Source: DYIU01 sp038326775 | GTDB taxonomy: Bacteria > Actinomycetota > Geothermincolia > Fen-727 > Anoxymicrobiaceae | DNA: 52,024 nucleotides | Assembly (NCBI GenBank): GCA_038326775.1 | Contig: JBBQKJ010000019.1 | Coordinates: 1-52,024 of the forward strand | Direction of reading: 5' to 3' | The notes under the pieces: generated by a model | What the model was told of the DNA's origin: nothing | What the model saw: the letters and a program-made list of their open reading frames with translations, nothing else | The model's database searches: none | Made by a program: the position numbers and the translations under genes | Shown: positions 17,594 to 24,766 of the stretch, piece after piece | How the letters are laid out: each line of letters begins with the position of its first letter | Numbering within the stretch: the first letter of the stretch is position 1

Positions 17594-17779
17594 CTGGCTT
17601 CCCCGCGGTCCGTTGAAGACGCCGGAGGCTATCCGCCTGAGTTCAGGGCAGCAGAAAACAGCATCGATATCTCGTTCGACCGGCATCGACTGTAACCTCG
17701 TGCGTCTCCATGCCGTGCAAACGCCAGCAGCACGACGCCGTTACGCCGATAAAAGTATTATTGGGATAAGCCGAGCGCC

Positions 17780-18061
17780 TTAACGATACGCCGAACCGCC
17801 GCCGGAATCAGACTCGCGGGGCCGCGCCTCGTTTACCTTGAGAGCCCTGCCGTCCAGGTCCTTACCGTCGAGGCCCGCTATTGCCGCCTTCGCCTCATCA
17901 TCGGTTGGCATCTCCACGAACCCGAAGCCTCTGGAGCGGCCGGTGTTCCGGTCAGAGACAACCTCTGCGGAGTTAACCGCGCCGAACTGCCCAAATGCCG
18001 CACGCAGCCCATCGTTGTCCGTCTGGTAGCTCAAGTTGCCTACGTATATCTTCACTCGCAT
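17780..18061 (-). CDS. RRM-type RNA-binding protein
   Basis: A 93-residue single RNA-recognition-motif protein like the cyanobacterial Rbp family. RNP2 is IYVGNLSY (residues 5-12) and RNP1 is RGFGFVEM (near 44-51); the C-terminus is a short Gly/Ser-rich tail. It binds single-stranded RNA and may act in cold or stress adaptation. AAGGAGGTG lies just before the ATG at 18061. A long leader with a possible attenuator hairpin (18077-18098) and a perfect TATAAT box (18160-18155) suggests regulated expression, possibly by its own product. Confidence 0.88.
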   Translation of the reverse strand: MRVKIYVGNLSYQTDNDGLRAAFGQFGAVNSAEVVSDRNTGRSRGFGFVEMPTDDEAKAAIAGLDGKDLDGRALKVNEARPRESDSGGGSAYR

Positions 18062-18076
18062 GCACCTCCTTCCCTT

Positions 18077-18098
18077 AAAAAAACATCCCAAGGATGCG
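18077..18098 (-). terminator. Attenuator-like hairpin in the RRM gene leader
   Basis: On the minus strand CATCC (18096-18092 complement arm) pairs with GGATG across a 3-nt loop and runs into seven T residues (18083-18077). It sits between the promoter and the ribosome site, where a terminator would block expression unless prevented. Confidence 0.45.
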
Positions 18099-18154
18099 GT
18101 CTCCTCGGGACAAGTCCATAATACCCTCTCTCGAACACCGATCACACGCGATGC

Positions 18155-18160
18155 ATTATA
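18155..18160 (-). promoter_or_regulatory. Candidate -10 box for the RRM gene
   Basis: A perfect TATAAT reads on the minus strand about 95 bp before the RRM start. A TTTCTT-like -35 lies 17 nt upstream but is weak. A second candidate, TATTAT, lies nearer the gene. Confidence 0.4.
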
Positions 18161-18397
18161 GCAGATTGTTCCCCGGGAAGAAACAAGATTCCGGCACCCC
18201 GACGCCGCCATCAATCTGTCTTTTCTCGACGCGGGTTTCCTTAGAGGGCAAACGGACTCCGAGGCGACGTAAGGCCTCTACCTGCTTGACAAGTTAGCGC
18301 CCGAGAAGCCTCAGCTTCAGCTGGCCAGACGAGATGTCTGACCATGTTCCCGGGGAACGGTGTATGATATCGAGGCAGCCCGAACGGGAGGAACGAG

Positions 18398-18973
18398 ATG
18401 CCGGGGCCAGGGTCGCCCGTGGAGATGCGAAAAGCCATAGCCAGGAACCTGCCCGCCAGGACCGGGCGGACCTTCGAGGAATGGGTCGAGACCGCAAAAT
18501 CCCAGGGGCCTTCGGGGCGCAGGGAGAAAGAGGCATGGCTCAAGAGCGAGCATGGCCTCGGAAGCGGGACGGCCATGTTCATAGCCAGCGAGGCCGAAAG
18601 GCCAAGAGGCTACAAGGCCCCCACCCCTAAACAGCTTCTTGACGCCCAGTACGGGGGTTCCAGGAAGGCCCTCAAGCCCATTTACGGCAAGCTGGCAACA
18701 GCGGTGGAGGCGCTCGGGTCCGAAGTGGTGCTCGAGCCGCGGAAGACCTACGTCTCGTTGAACCGAAACAAGCAGTTCGGGATAATCCAGGCACGCGCCC
18801 GGAACCGGGTGGACCTCGGGCTGTCCCTGCCGGGCGTGAAGCCGACGAAGCGGCTTCTCGAGGCCGGCTCTTTCGGTTCCGAGCGCATAACCCACCGCGT
18901 GGAGCTGACATCCCCCTCTGAGGTCGATGAGCAAATGCTCAAGTGGCTGAAGAAGGCATACGATAACGCTTAG
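18398..18973 (+). CDS. DUF4287/DUF5655 domain protein
   Basis: A 191-residue protein. Residues about 8-65 match DUF4287 (RTGRTFEEWVETAK...KEAWLKSEHGLGSGTAMFIA). Residues about 85-190 match DUF5655 (YGKLATAVEALG, KTYVSLNRNKQFGIIQ, RVDLGLSLPG and the closing LKWLKKAYDNA). The two-domain order is common in Actinomycetota; biochemical role is unknown. A GGGAGGAACGAG site precedes the ATG, and a TATGAT box lies at 18363-18368. Appears intact. Confidence 0.85.
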   Translation: MPGPGSPVEMRKAIARNLPARTGRTFEEWVETAKSQGPSGRREKEAWLKSEHGLGSGTAMFIASEAERPRGYKAPTPKQLLDAQYGGSRKALKPIYGKLATAVEALGSEVVLEPRKTYVSLNRNKQFGIIQARARNRVDLGLSLPGVKPTKRLLEAGSFGSERITHRVELTSPSEVDEQMLKWLKKAYDNA

Positions 18974-19028
18974 TATGGAACCCACCACTTTCTCTCTCCC
19001 GGGTGGGGAGAAGACGCGAGGAGTCGCC

Positions 19029-19217
19029 ATGAAAACGATGCTTGGGAGGTTATTTTGCGTCATGGCGGTGGTCGCGCTACTGGCGACCCACCCGCCGGCG
19101 CACGCGGCTGGATACCCGGAGTCAGACTTCGCCTGGTCGCTCCAACAGATCGCCGAGAGGGCTATGTACGGAGACCCGAAAGGCTATACAGGCCATGGGG
19201 TCACTTCAAAGAGATGA
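19029..19217 (+). pseudogene. Remnant of a secreted repeat protein (signal peptide plus tail)
   Basis: 62 codons from an ATG at 19029 with an AGGAG site 5 nt upstream. Residues 1-25 form a clear signal peptide (MLGRLFCVMAVVALLATH, then AHAA). The rest contains IAERAMYGDPKGYTGHGV, which resembles the 'IAERAMYxD' element that closes each repeat of the WYFAEGTT/DUF5719-like proteins in this window. The body of the repeats is missing, so this looks like an internal deletion that fused the secretion signal to one repeat end. It might still give a small secreted peptide. Confidence 0.5.
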
Positions 19218-19228
19218 CCCGAGCAGGC

Positions 19229-20086
19229 TTAGAGGGATTCCTCGACACGACGGTAGTCGAGAAGCTCGGTATAGCCGAGCCCGGGGGACTTGGAGCCGTC
19301 CGTTTCTGGTTCCCGCGTCCAGCTGATGATCACCTTCAAGCCCATCCTGCCGGCGAGCACCCAAGCGTAGGATGCGGTGTTCGTCTGCCCATCGACGAGT
19401 ATGGCGGCGTAACCTTGTTCGGAGATGTCGAGCAGGCGTTCGCGAACCTCTTCCAGCACGTCGGACTCGCTCCACTCGTCGTGACCGGGCTCGACCATCG
19501 GGGCGAGGGGTTCGGGCGAGATGTCGAAGCCGAGAGCGCGCCATTCGTTGACAAGGCCTGACTGGTTGGTGAGAGTGAAGTTCGCGATCCTCATTATCTG
19601 CTTCCAGACACGACCTCCACCGGCGCCGGCTAACGACAGGTAGCTGCCGTCGAAACCGTAGTCGCCGGGCACCCCGTGTCCGGGCTCGACCAGATCCGCG
19701 TCTGAGATCGAGGGTTCGATGTCCAATAGAGATTCGCCTGGCACCTCGGCCTCCAGGATCGCCTCTCGGATAGAGTCGGGCCAGCTCTTCGGCGGGACCT
19801 CTACCCACTCACCCTGGACGACCGCCGTTTTCTTTCCGCGCTTCTTCCTGGTCTTGATGACGAGCTGGGGGTGGACCTTCGGATCTATCTGGGAGCTTCG
19901 TTCAAGCCAGGTCTCGTAGCGGTCGACGGTGAACTCCTCGTCGGCCCCCCGGTCGTAGGCGACTATTTCGTATCCGCCCGCCTCGGTATCGACCTTGATC
20001 TCGAGTATGTCGACCATGGGGTTCTCGTCCACGATCTGCTGGGCCAGCCTCTCAGCGTCCTCCTTGTAAAGGCCGTTTCCTGCCAT
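19229..20086 (-). CDS. Hypothetical protein
   Basis: A 285-residue soluble protein I do not recognise. It is acidic overall. The central basic stretch IKTRKKRGKKTAVVQGEW separates an N-terminal alpha/beta-looking part from a C-terminal part with alternating hydrophobic strands (GYAAILVDGQTNTASYAWVL, then GRMGLKVIISWTREPE). The ATG at 20086 is chosen because GGAGG lies about 8 nt upstream; the frame is open further back without one. It is divergent from the NHEJ operon and could share its control region, but no repair motif is visible. Confidence 0.65.
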   Translation of the reverse strand: MAGNGLYKEDAERLAQQIVDENPMVDILEIKVDTEAGGYEIVAYDRGADEEFTVDRYETWLERSSQIDPKVHPQLVIKTRKKRGKKTAVVQGEWVEVPPKSWPDSIREAILEAEVPGESLLDIEPSISDADLVEPGHGVPGDYGFDGSYLSLAGAGGGRVWKQIMRIANFTLTNQSGLVNEWRALGFDISPEPLAPMVEPGHDEWSESDVLEEVRERLLDISEQGYAAILVDGQTNTASYAWVLAGRMGLKVIISWTREPETDGSKSPGLGYTELLDYRRVEESL

Positions 20087-20332
20087 CTTGCCCGCCTCCG
20101 TGCGTGGGACCCGGGTGGAACCGCGCCTGCCGACACCGTTCGGCGCTCGACGCGTGGTGCGAATCGCCTGATGCCTTAACATACGTTGCTGGAGGGGGAA
20201 ACCCTGCACGCGCGCGGCAAGTGCGATCCTGGTTCGAAGGTCACTAGTGGATGAAGGAAGGCAGGCGACGGTGTGTTCATTGCGGGAGCATTCGCCGTGC
20301 GCATAAAATGAGAGCAAGCGGCAGGGATTGTC
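20087..20332. other. Intergenic region between divergent genes
   Basis: About 246 bp containing the leaders of the hypothetical gene and the NHEJ ligase. A TAAAAT-like -10 occurs near 20304-20310 on the plus strand. No RNA gene or strong hairpin is seen. Confidence 0.4.
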
Positions 20333-21394
20333 GTGCTCGCGGAAAATTGCTCTAGCATGGAATCGTCATCCTCAGGAGGGTCTATAACTGGCTCGGAGCC
20401 TGAGCCGATACCAGGCCACGTCTCACCGATGCTGGCGGTCCCGTCCGAGATGCCTGTCAGGCAGATTGACTACGCCTTCGAGTATAAGTGGGACGGGATG
20501 CGCGCCACGTTCTTCTGTGATGGTCGCGGGTGGCGCCTGGAGACCCGCAACCTCAAGGACGTCACCGGCGGTTTTCCGGAGCTGGCTCAGCTCGCCCTGG
20601 GTTTCGCCGGACGCAGTGCGGTGCTCGATGGAGAAATGGTCGCCATCGGCAAGGACAATCGCCCTGCCTTCGGGCTGCTCCAGCACCGTCTCGGGGTCGT
20701 CGGCGAGGGCGCGGTTGCGAGGCTGGCGGTCGAGATTCCTGTTACATACATGATATTTGATGTTCTGTATCTGGACGGACGCGCGTTGATGGGGCTCCCC
20801 TACGAAGAGCGTCGCCGCCTGCTGGAAGCCGAGGGCCTCAGCGGTGCCAGCTGGCAGACACCGCAATCGCATGTGGGCGAGGGTGACGCGATGCTGGAGG
20901 CGGCGAGGGCCAACCGGCTGGAGGGCATAATGGCCAAGCGGCTTGACAGCCCCTACCGGCCGGGATCGCGCTCGCGCGAATGGCTCAAGGTGAAGCTGGT
21001 CGAACGCCAGGAATTCGTGGTGGGAGGATGGGTGCCGCTCTCCACCGGAGCCGGAGGTGTGGGCGCCCTTCTGCTCGGGTACTACGACCTTGCGCCATCC
21101 GAGGCACAGAGCGCCCGCAGGGATCAGCGCCTGGTCTACGCGGGGAAGGTCGGCACCGGCTTCACCGACGCTGAGCGAGCGAGGCTCGTGAAATTGCTGG
21201 GGGAGCGGCGCAGGCAAGACAGCCCCTTCAGCGAAAAAGAAGCCGTAAAGGGAGTGGTCTTCGCCGAACCCGAGCTCATCGCCGAGGTCGAGTTCCGCGG
21301 CTGGACCGATTCGCGCAGGCTCAGGCAGCCTTCATACAAGGGCCTGCGGACAGACAAGGAAGCGGGCGAGGTCTTGCTGGAAGAAAAGCGGTAG
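20333..21394 (+). CDS. ligD: ATP-dependent DNA ligase (NHEJ, LigD ligase-domain type)
   Basis: A 353-residue ligase that seals nicks or double-strand ends with ATP. The adenylation site is EYKWDGMR (Lys52), followed by LDGEMVAIG, FDVLYLDGR, EGIMAKRLDSPYRPGSRS and WLKVKLV (nucleotidyltransferase motifs); the C-terminal third is an OB domain (QEFVVGGWVPL, KVGTGF). It corresponds to the ligase module of LigD without attached polymerase or nuclease. GTG 20333 has AGGGA 6 nt upstream; ATG 20357 is an alternative. It heads a ligase-ku-polymerase operon. Confidence 0.85.
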   Translation: MLAENCSSMESSSSGGSITGSEPEPIPGHVSPMLAVPSEMPVRQIDYAFEYKWDGMRATFFCDGRGWRLETRNLKDVTGGFPELAQLALGFAGRSAVLDGEMVAIGKDNRPAFGLLQHRLGVVGEGAVARLAVEIPVTYMIFDVLYLDGRALMGLPYEERRRLLEAEGLSGASWQTPQSHVGEGDAMLEAARANRLEGIMAKRLDSPYRPGSRSREWLKVKLVERQEFVVGGWVPLSTGAGGVGALLLGYYDLAPSEAQSARRDQRLVYAGKVGTGFTDAERARLVKLLGERRRQDSPFSEKEAVKGVVFAEPELIAEVEFRGWTDSRRLRQPSYKGLRTDKEAGEVLLEEKR

Positions 21395-21415
21395 GGTGTA
21401 AATGCATTGGTCTGG

Positions 21416-21433
21416 CCTGACCCCAATGTTGCG
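21416..21433. repeat. GGGGTCAG-family repeat, AATGTTGCG variant
   Basis: CCTGACCCCAATGTTGCG occurs here and, identically, at 48025-48042. It sits between the ligase stop and the ku start within the operon. Confidence 0.75.
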
Positions 21434-21459
21434 ATGTTGACAAAAAGGGAGTGTGCGTG

Positions 21460-22254
21460 ATGCCAAGGGCGTTGTGGAGCGGCTCGATATCGTTTGGGCT
21501 GGTGAGCATTCCGGTGAAGCTGTTCGGGGCAGTGGGGGACCGCAGCGTCCACTTCCACATGCTTCACGCTGCGGACGGGGTGCGGGTGCACCAGAAGCTG
21601 GTCTGCCCCGCCGACGACGAAGAGGTGACGCTCGAGGACATCGTGAAGGGCTACGAGATAAGCCCGGACCGCTATGTTATGGTCCATGCCGACGAGTTGG
21701 ACGCACTGGCGCCTAAGGCCAGCCACGCTATCGAGATACTCGACTTCGTTGACCTGGCCGACATCGACCCGGTCTACTATCAGCACCCTTACTTCCTCAT
21801 CCCGGAAGAGCGGGCCGCGAAGCCATACAGCCTTTTGGTGAAGGCGATGACCGATTCCGGAAAAGTGGGCATTGGGAAGTTCGTAATGCGCAACAAGGAG
21901 TACCTGTCGGCCCTCCGCCCGGTGGGCGGCGTCATCTGTCTCGAGACCATGCGCTTTTCCGACGAGGTCGTCTCCGCGGGTGACGTAGCGGAGCTTCCTG
22001 AGCAGCCGGAGCCCTCTGAGCGGGAGCTCTCGATAGCACTGCAGTTGATCGACGCTCTTGCCACGCCTTTTGAGCCGGAGAAGTACCACGACGAATACCG
22101 GGACTCGGTGATGGAACTCATAGAGAGCAAGGCAGAGGGACAGGAGGTCGTGGCACCCCCACGCCTCGAGGAGCCCGGGAAGGTGATCGACCTCATGAGC
22201 GCGCTCGAGGAGAGCCTTGCCCGCGCGAGGGATAAGAAGGAGAGCGCGGGGTGA
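21460..22254 (+). CDS. ku: Ku protein (non-homologous end joining)
   Basis: A 264-residue bacterial Ku, the homodimeric ring that binds DNA ends and recruits LigD. The opening ALWSGSISFGLVSIPVKL, the FHMLHAADGVRVHQKLVCP block and the closing FEPEKYHDEYRDSVMELIESKAEGQ, given here as FEPEKYHDEYRDSV plus MELIESKAEG, are family hallmarks. The C-terminal extension is short and acidic/basic. ATG 21460 is preferred to GTG 21451 because AGGGAG lies 7 nt upstream. Its stop overlaps the start of the polymerase gene by 4 bp (GTGA). Confidence 0.93.
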   Translation: MPRALWSGSISFGLVSIPVKLFGAVGDRSVHFHMLHAADGVRVHQKLVCPADDEEVTLEDIVKGYEISPDRYVMVHADELDALAPKASHAIEILDFVDLADIDPVYYQHPYFLIPEERAAKPYSLLVKAMTDSGKVGIGKFVMRNKEYLSALRPVGGVICLETMRFSDEVVSAGDVAELPEQPEPSERELSIALQLIDALATPFEPEKYHDEYRDSVMELIESKAEGQEVVAPPRLEEPGKVIDLMSALEESLARARDKKESAG

Positions 22255-23153
22255 GCGACAAGGTACGCGTCGAGGTAGAAGGCCGAGCCCTGGAGCTCTC
22301 AAACCTTGACAAGGTGTTCTACCCGGCGACCGGCTTCACCAAGGCCCAGGTCATCGACTACTACACGCGGATCGCACCGGTCATGCTTCCGCACCTCGAG
22401 GGGCGGCCGGTGACCCTCAAGCGATACCCCGATGGGGTCGAGGGCGAGTCCTTCTTCGAGAAGGAGTGCCCGGCTTTCCACCCGGAATGGGTCGATACGG
22501 CAACCGTGGAGAGCCGCAACGAGAGGGGGAAGGTCACCTATTGCGTGGTTGACAATACAGCCACTCTGGTATGGCTGGCCAACCTCGCCTCGCTCGAGCT
22601 GCACACGTTGCTCGCTCGCGACGAAGACACCGGCAGGCCGACGTTCGTGGCGTTCGACCTTGACCCGGGTCCGCCGGCGGACGTGCTGGACGCCGCGTGG
22701 GCGGCGGCTCGCCTGCGTGAGGTGCTCCAGGAAGTGGGGATCGAGTGCTTGCCCAAGGTATCGGGGGGCAAGGGCCTGCACGTCTACGTACCGGTGAACA
22801 CACCTGTTGACTACCAGAAGACGAAGGAGTTCGCGCACGCGGTGGCACTCTTGCTCGAGAAGAGGTACCCGGAGCGGGTGACTTCAGTGATGCGGAAGGA
22901 CCTGCGGGCCGGCAAGGTCCTCCTCGATTGGAGCCAGAACGATCCTCACAAGACCACGGTCTGCGCCTACTCGCTCCGTGCCCGCGAGCGCCCGCTCGTT
23001 TCCGCCCCGGTGACCTGGGACGAGCTCGAGGAGGCGAGAAAGAGCAGGAGCCCGGAGGCTCTAGAGTTCGAGGCGTGGGAGGCGCTGCGGCGCGCCGAGG
23101 ACCTCGGCGACCTCTTCGCCCCGGTCCTGCGGCTCGAGCAGACGCCGGTATGA
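22251..23153 (+). CDS. ligD: LigD-type NHEJ polymerase/primase domain protein
   Basis: A 300-residue stand-alone PrimPol of the LigD polymerase family, which adds (ribo)nucleotides at broken DNA ends before ligation. Visible elements are LSNLDKVFYP, VTLKRYPDGVEG, FFEKECP, the catalytic FDLDPG (two Asp), SGGKGLHVY and the DWSQNDPHKTT block. GTG start with 4-bp overlap to ku implies translational coupling. Ligase and polymerase are separate genes here; a LigD nuclease module was not found in the window. Confidence 0.9.
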   Translation: MSDKVRVEVEGRALELSNLDKVFYPATGFTKAQVIDYYTRIAPVMLPHLEGRPVTLKRYPDGVEGESFFEKECPAFHPEWVDTATVESRNERGKVTYCVVDNTATLVWLANLASLELHTLLARDEDTGRPTFVAFDLDPGPPADVLDAAWAAARLREVLQEVGIECLPKVSGGKGLHVYVPVNTPVDYQKTKEFAHAVALLLEKRYPERVTSVMRKDLRAGKVLLDWSQNDPHKTTVCAYSLRARERPLVSAPVTWDELEEARKSRSPEALEFEAWEALRRAEDLGDLFAPVLRLEQTPV

Positions 23154-23182
23154 AGTCCGCGTGGAAGATCCGCCTTCGCCGC

Positions 23183-24097
23183 CTACTTACCTTTCTGGCT
23201 GCTGGTTCCTTTGAGGTAGTAGGGGGTTCCTTCGAGGACGCGGCTGAGCGAGGTCACCTCGTAGCCGCGTTTCTGGATCTCGGGTATGGCGCGGGCGAGG
23301 ACGTCGTAGGTGTTGTGGCCTCCCCAGTGGGCCAGGATGATGGCCCCGTTCTGCAGCCCTCCCAGGATCGCGTTAACCTGGCTGTCGGGGGTGACACCGG
23401 GAGCGGTGTCGTTGTCGGACGCGCTCCAGTTGACGACCCAGTACCCCTCACGCGCCGCCAGGTCGAGGGCGGGCTGGTCGTAGGCCCCGCCGCTGAAGCG
23501 GATGTAGGGGTATACCTCGTGGGTTATCTTCGTTATGACTTCCTGGGACTTCCATATCTCCATCATCATCGTGGCCTCGTCCTTGCCGCGCATCACGTAA
23601 TGGTCCCAGGTGTGGCTGCAGACCTCGCCGCCGCCGTCCTTTATCGCCTTGACGAACTCCGGGTTCGACTCGACCACGCCGCGGCCCCCGATGAGAAAAG
23701 TGGTGTACTTGATATTCCATTTCTTGAGGAGGTCAACAATCCGCATATCGGCGTTCCAGCCGTCGTCCAGCGTGAGGGCGACTCGCTTGAGGTCGGGGTT
23801 GCCGCGGGTCACCACCCCGGCCGGCTCGGCGGGTGGGAGCATGCCACGGATGTCGGTCTTGTACGTGATGAGCCCGCCGTCGGCTACTCGGCCTTCGTCG
23901 GGTATTTTGTAGGTGGCGACCAGCTTTGCGCCGAGATCCTTGAAGAGGTTGTAGTCGGACAACTCCCGCGCCGGCTTGCTGCCGCACCCGTAGGCGATCA
24001 CGAGCGTCACGGCCATCGCGATGACGCCCAACGCTGATACGAATATTCTCCTGTTCCTTGCCACACGGCGGCGGCGTTCGGCGTTTGCCCGTGCCAT
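23183..24097 (-). CDS. Lipoprotein polysaccharide deacetylase (NodB homology)
   Basis: A 304-residue envelope enzyme. A basic start is followed by FVSALGVIAMAVTLVIAYGC, a signal with a lipobox-like Cys. The NodB domain spans about residues 95-300: ALTLDDGWN (catalytic and metal Asp), SHTWDHYVM (His-x3-His), RFSGGAYD and ILAHWGG. It should remove acetyl groups from peptidoglycan or another glycan, as a zinc or similar metal enzyme. ATG 24097 starts the signal region but has no clear Shine-Dalgarno; a TATCAT-like box close upstream makes a leaderless transcript possible. The frame is open to 24265. Confidence 0.82.
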   Translation of the reverse strand: MARANAERRRRVARNRRIFVSALGVIAMAVTLVIAYGCGSKPARELSDYNLFKDLGAKLVATYKIPDEGRVADGGLITYKTDIRGMLPPAEPAGVVTRGNPDLKRVALTLDDGWNADMRIVDLLKKWNIKYTTFLIGGRGVVESNPEFVKAIKDGGGEVCSHTWDHYVMRGKDEATMMMEIWKSQEVITKITHEVYPYIRFSGGAYDQPALDLAAREGYWVVNWSASDNDTAPGVTPDSQVNAILGGLQNGAIILAHWGGHNTYDVLARAIPEIQKRGYEVTSLSRVLEGTPYYLKGTSSQKGK

Positions 24098-24209
24098 GCA
24101 TCGAATGATACACGTTCTAACTGACGAAGACATGACGGATGTCAGTAATTCATATGATGCGGTCGGGTATACTCCATAGTGATATTTCGGGCCGCGGTAA
24201 GGAGGAATG

Positions 24210-24644
24210 TTGGCATTAATCGATGACATCAAGGGAATGGCCGGCTCCACCGGGGCCGAGCTCAAAGAGAAGAAGGGTGTTTACACCCTCCGGCTGACCG
24301 TGGCGGAGCGCAAGGCGGCCCTCTCAAGGAAGAAGCTCGAGTACATCGCGAGGTTCAGGGTGGACGACGCGGCAAGGGAGCTGCGTTACACGGAGATGCT
24401 GAAGGAGACTGGTTCCGGTGTCTCCGGGGGCACCGACGGGATGTCCCCGGGCTTCGGTTTCAAGGCCGAGACCTACAAGACGGGAGCCGGCCCTCGCGAG
24501 GGCTCGAGCACCGAGCAGTCCGATTACTTTGGCAAGCAGTACTCCTACAGCTACGACTGGGGCGCTATCAGGACCTGGATGGAGCAGGCCGCCGCCGCGG
24601 CGGGCTACAGCTTCCACTACTCGATCGTCGGTAAAGACATGTGA
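24210..24644 (+). CDS. Conserved small protein of unknown function
   Basis: A 144-residue soluble protein. KKLEYIARFRVDDAARELRY, split as KKLEYIARFRVDD and ARELRYTEMLKE, and GFGFKAETYKTGAGPREG look like a conserved small bacterial family, but I cannot name a function. The AAGGAGG site ends at 24205, so the TTG at 24210 has better spacing than the ATG at 24207. A TATACT -10 box lies at about 24169-24174. A tiny possible frame follows 13 bp later. Confidence 0.65.
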   Translation: MALIDDIKGMAGSTGAELKEKKGVYTLRLTVAERKAALSRKKLEYIARFRVDDAARELRYTEMLKETGSGVSGGTDGMSPGFGFKAETYKTGAGPREGSSTEQSDYFGKQYSYSYDWGAIRTWMEQAAAAAGYSFHYSIVGKDM

Positions 24645-24657
24645 AAGGGGCAATCCC

Positions 24658-24738
24658 ATAAACACGTTTGACAGGGTGGCGGACGGCACCCTCACCGTCG
24701 ACTTCAACCGCCTTTATTACGTGGGGCTGAAGCGCTAG
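24658..24738 (+). CDS. Possible 26-codon peptide gene with ATA start
   Basis: After AAAGGGG (24644-24650) and a 7-nt gap, ATA opens a 26-codon frame (NTFDRVADGTLTVDFNRLYY then VGLKR) ending in TAG. The codon use looks coding-like. No homology is known to me, and the start codon is not canonical. It may equally be untranslated sequence. Confidence 0.25.
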   Translation: MNTFDRVADGTLTVDFNRLYYVGLKR

Positions 24739-24766
24739 CCGACGCCAAGCAACTCTCGAGCGTGCA

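Noticed and set aside
18338..18368. Full promoter before the DUF4287 gene
   Set aside because: The TATGAT box is good, but the best -35 match has a 19-nt spacer, so only the -10 is mentioned.
20210..20260. GGTTCGAA string resembling a tRNA T-loop
   Set aside because: The flanking bases do not form a T-stem or acceptor stem, and no anticodon arm is present.
24120..24146. ACTGAC ... GTCAGT inverted arms as a third TetR operator
   Set aside because: The spacing between arms (15 nt) does not match the 4-nt centre of the other two elements.
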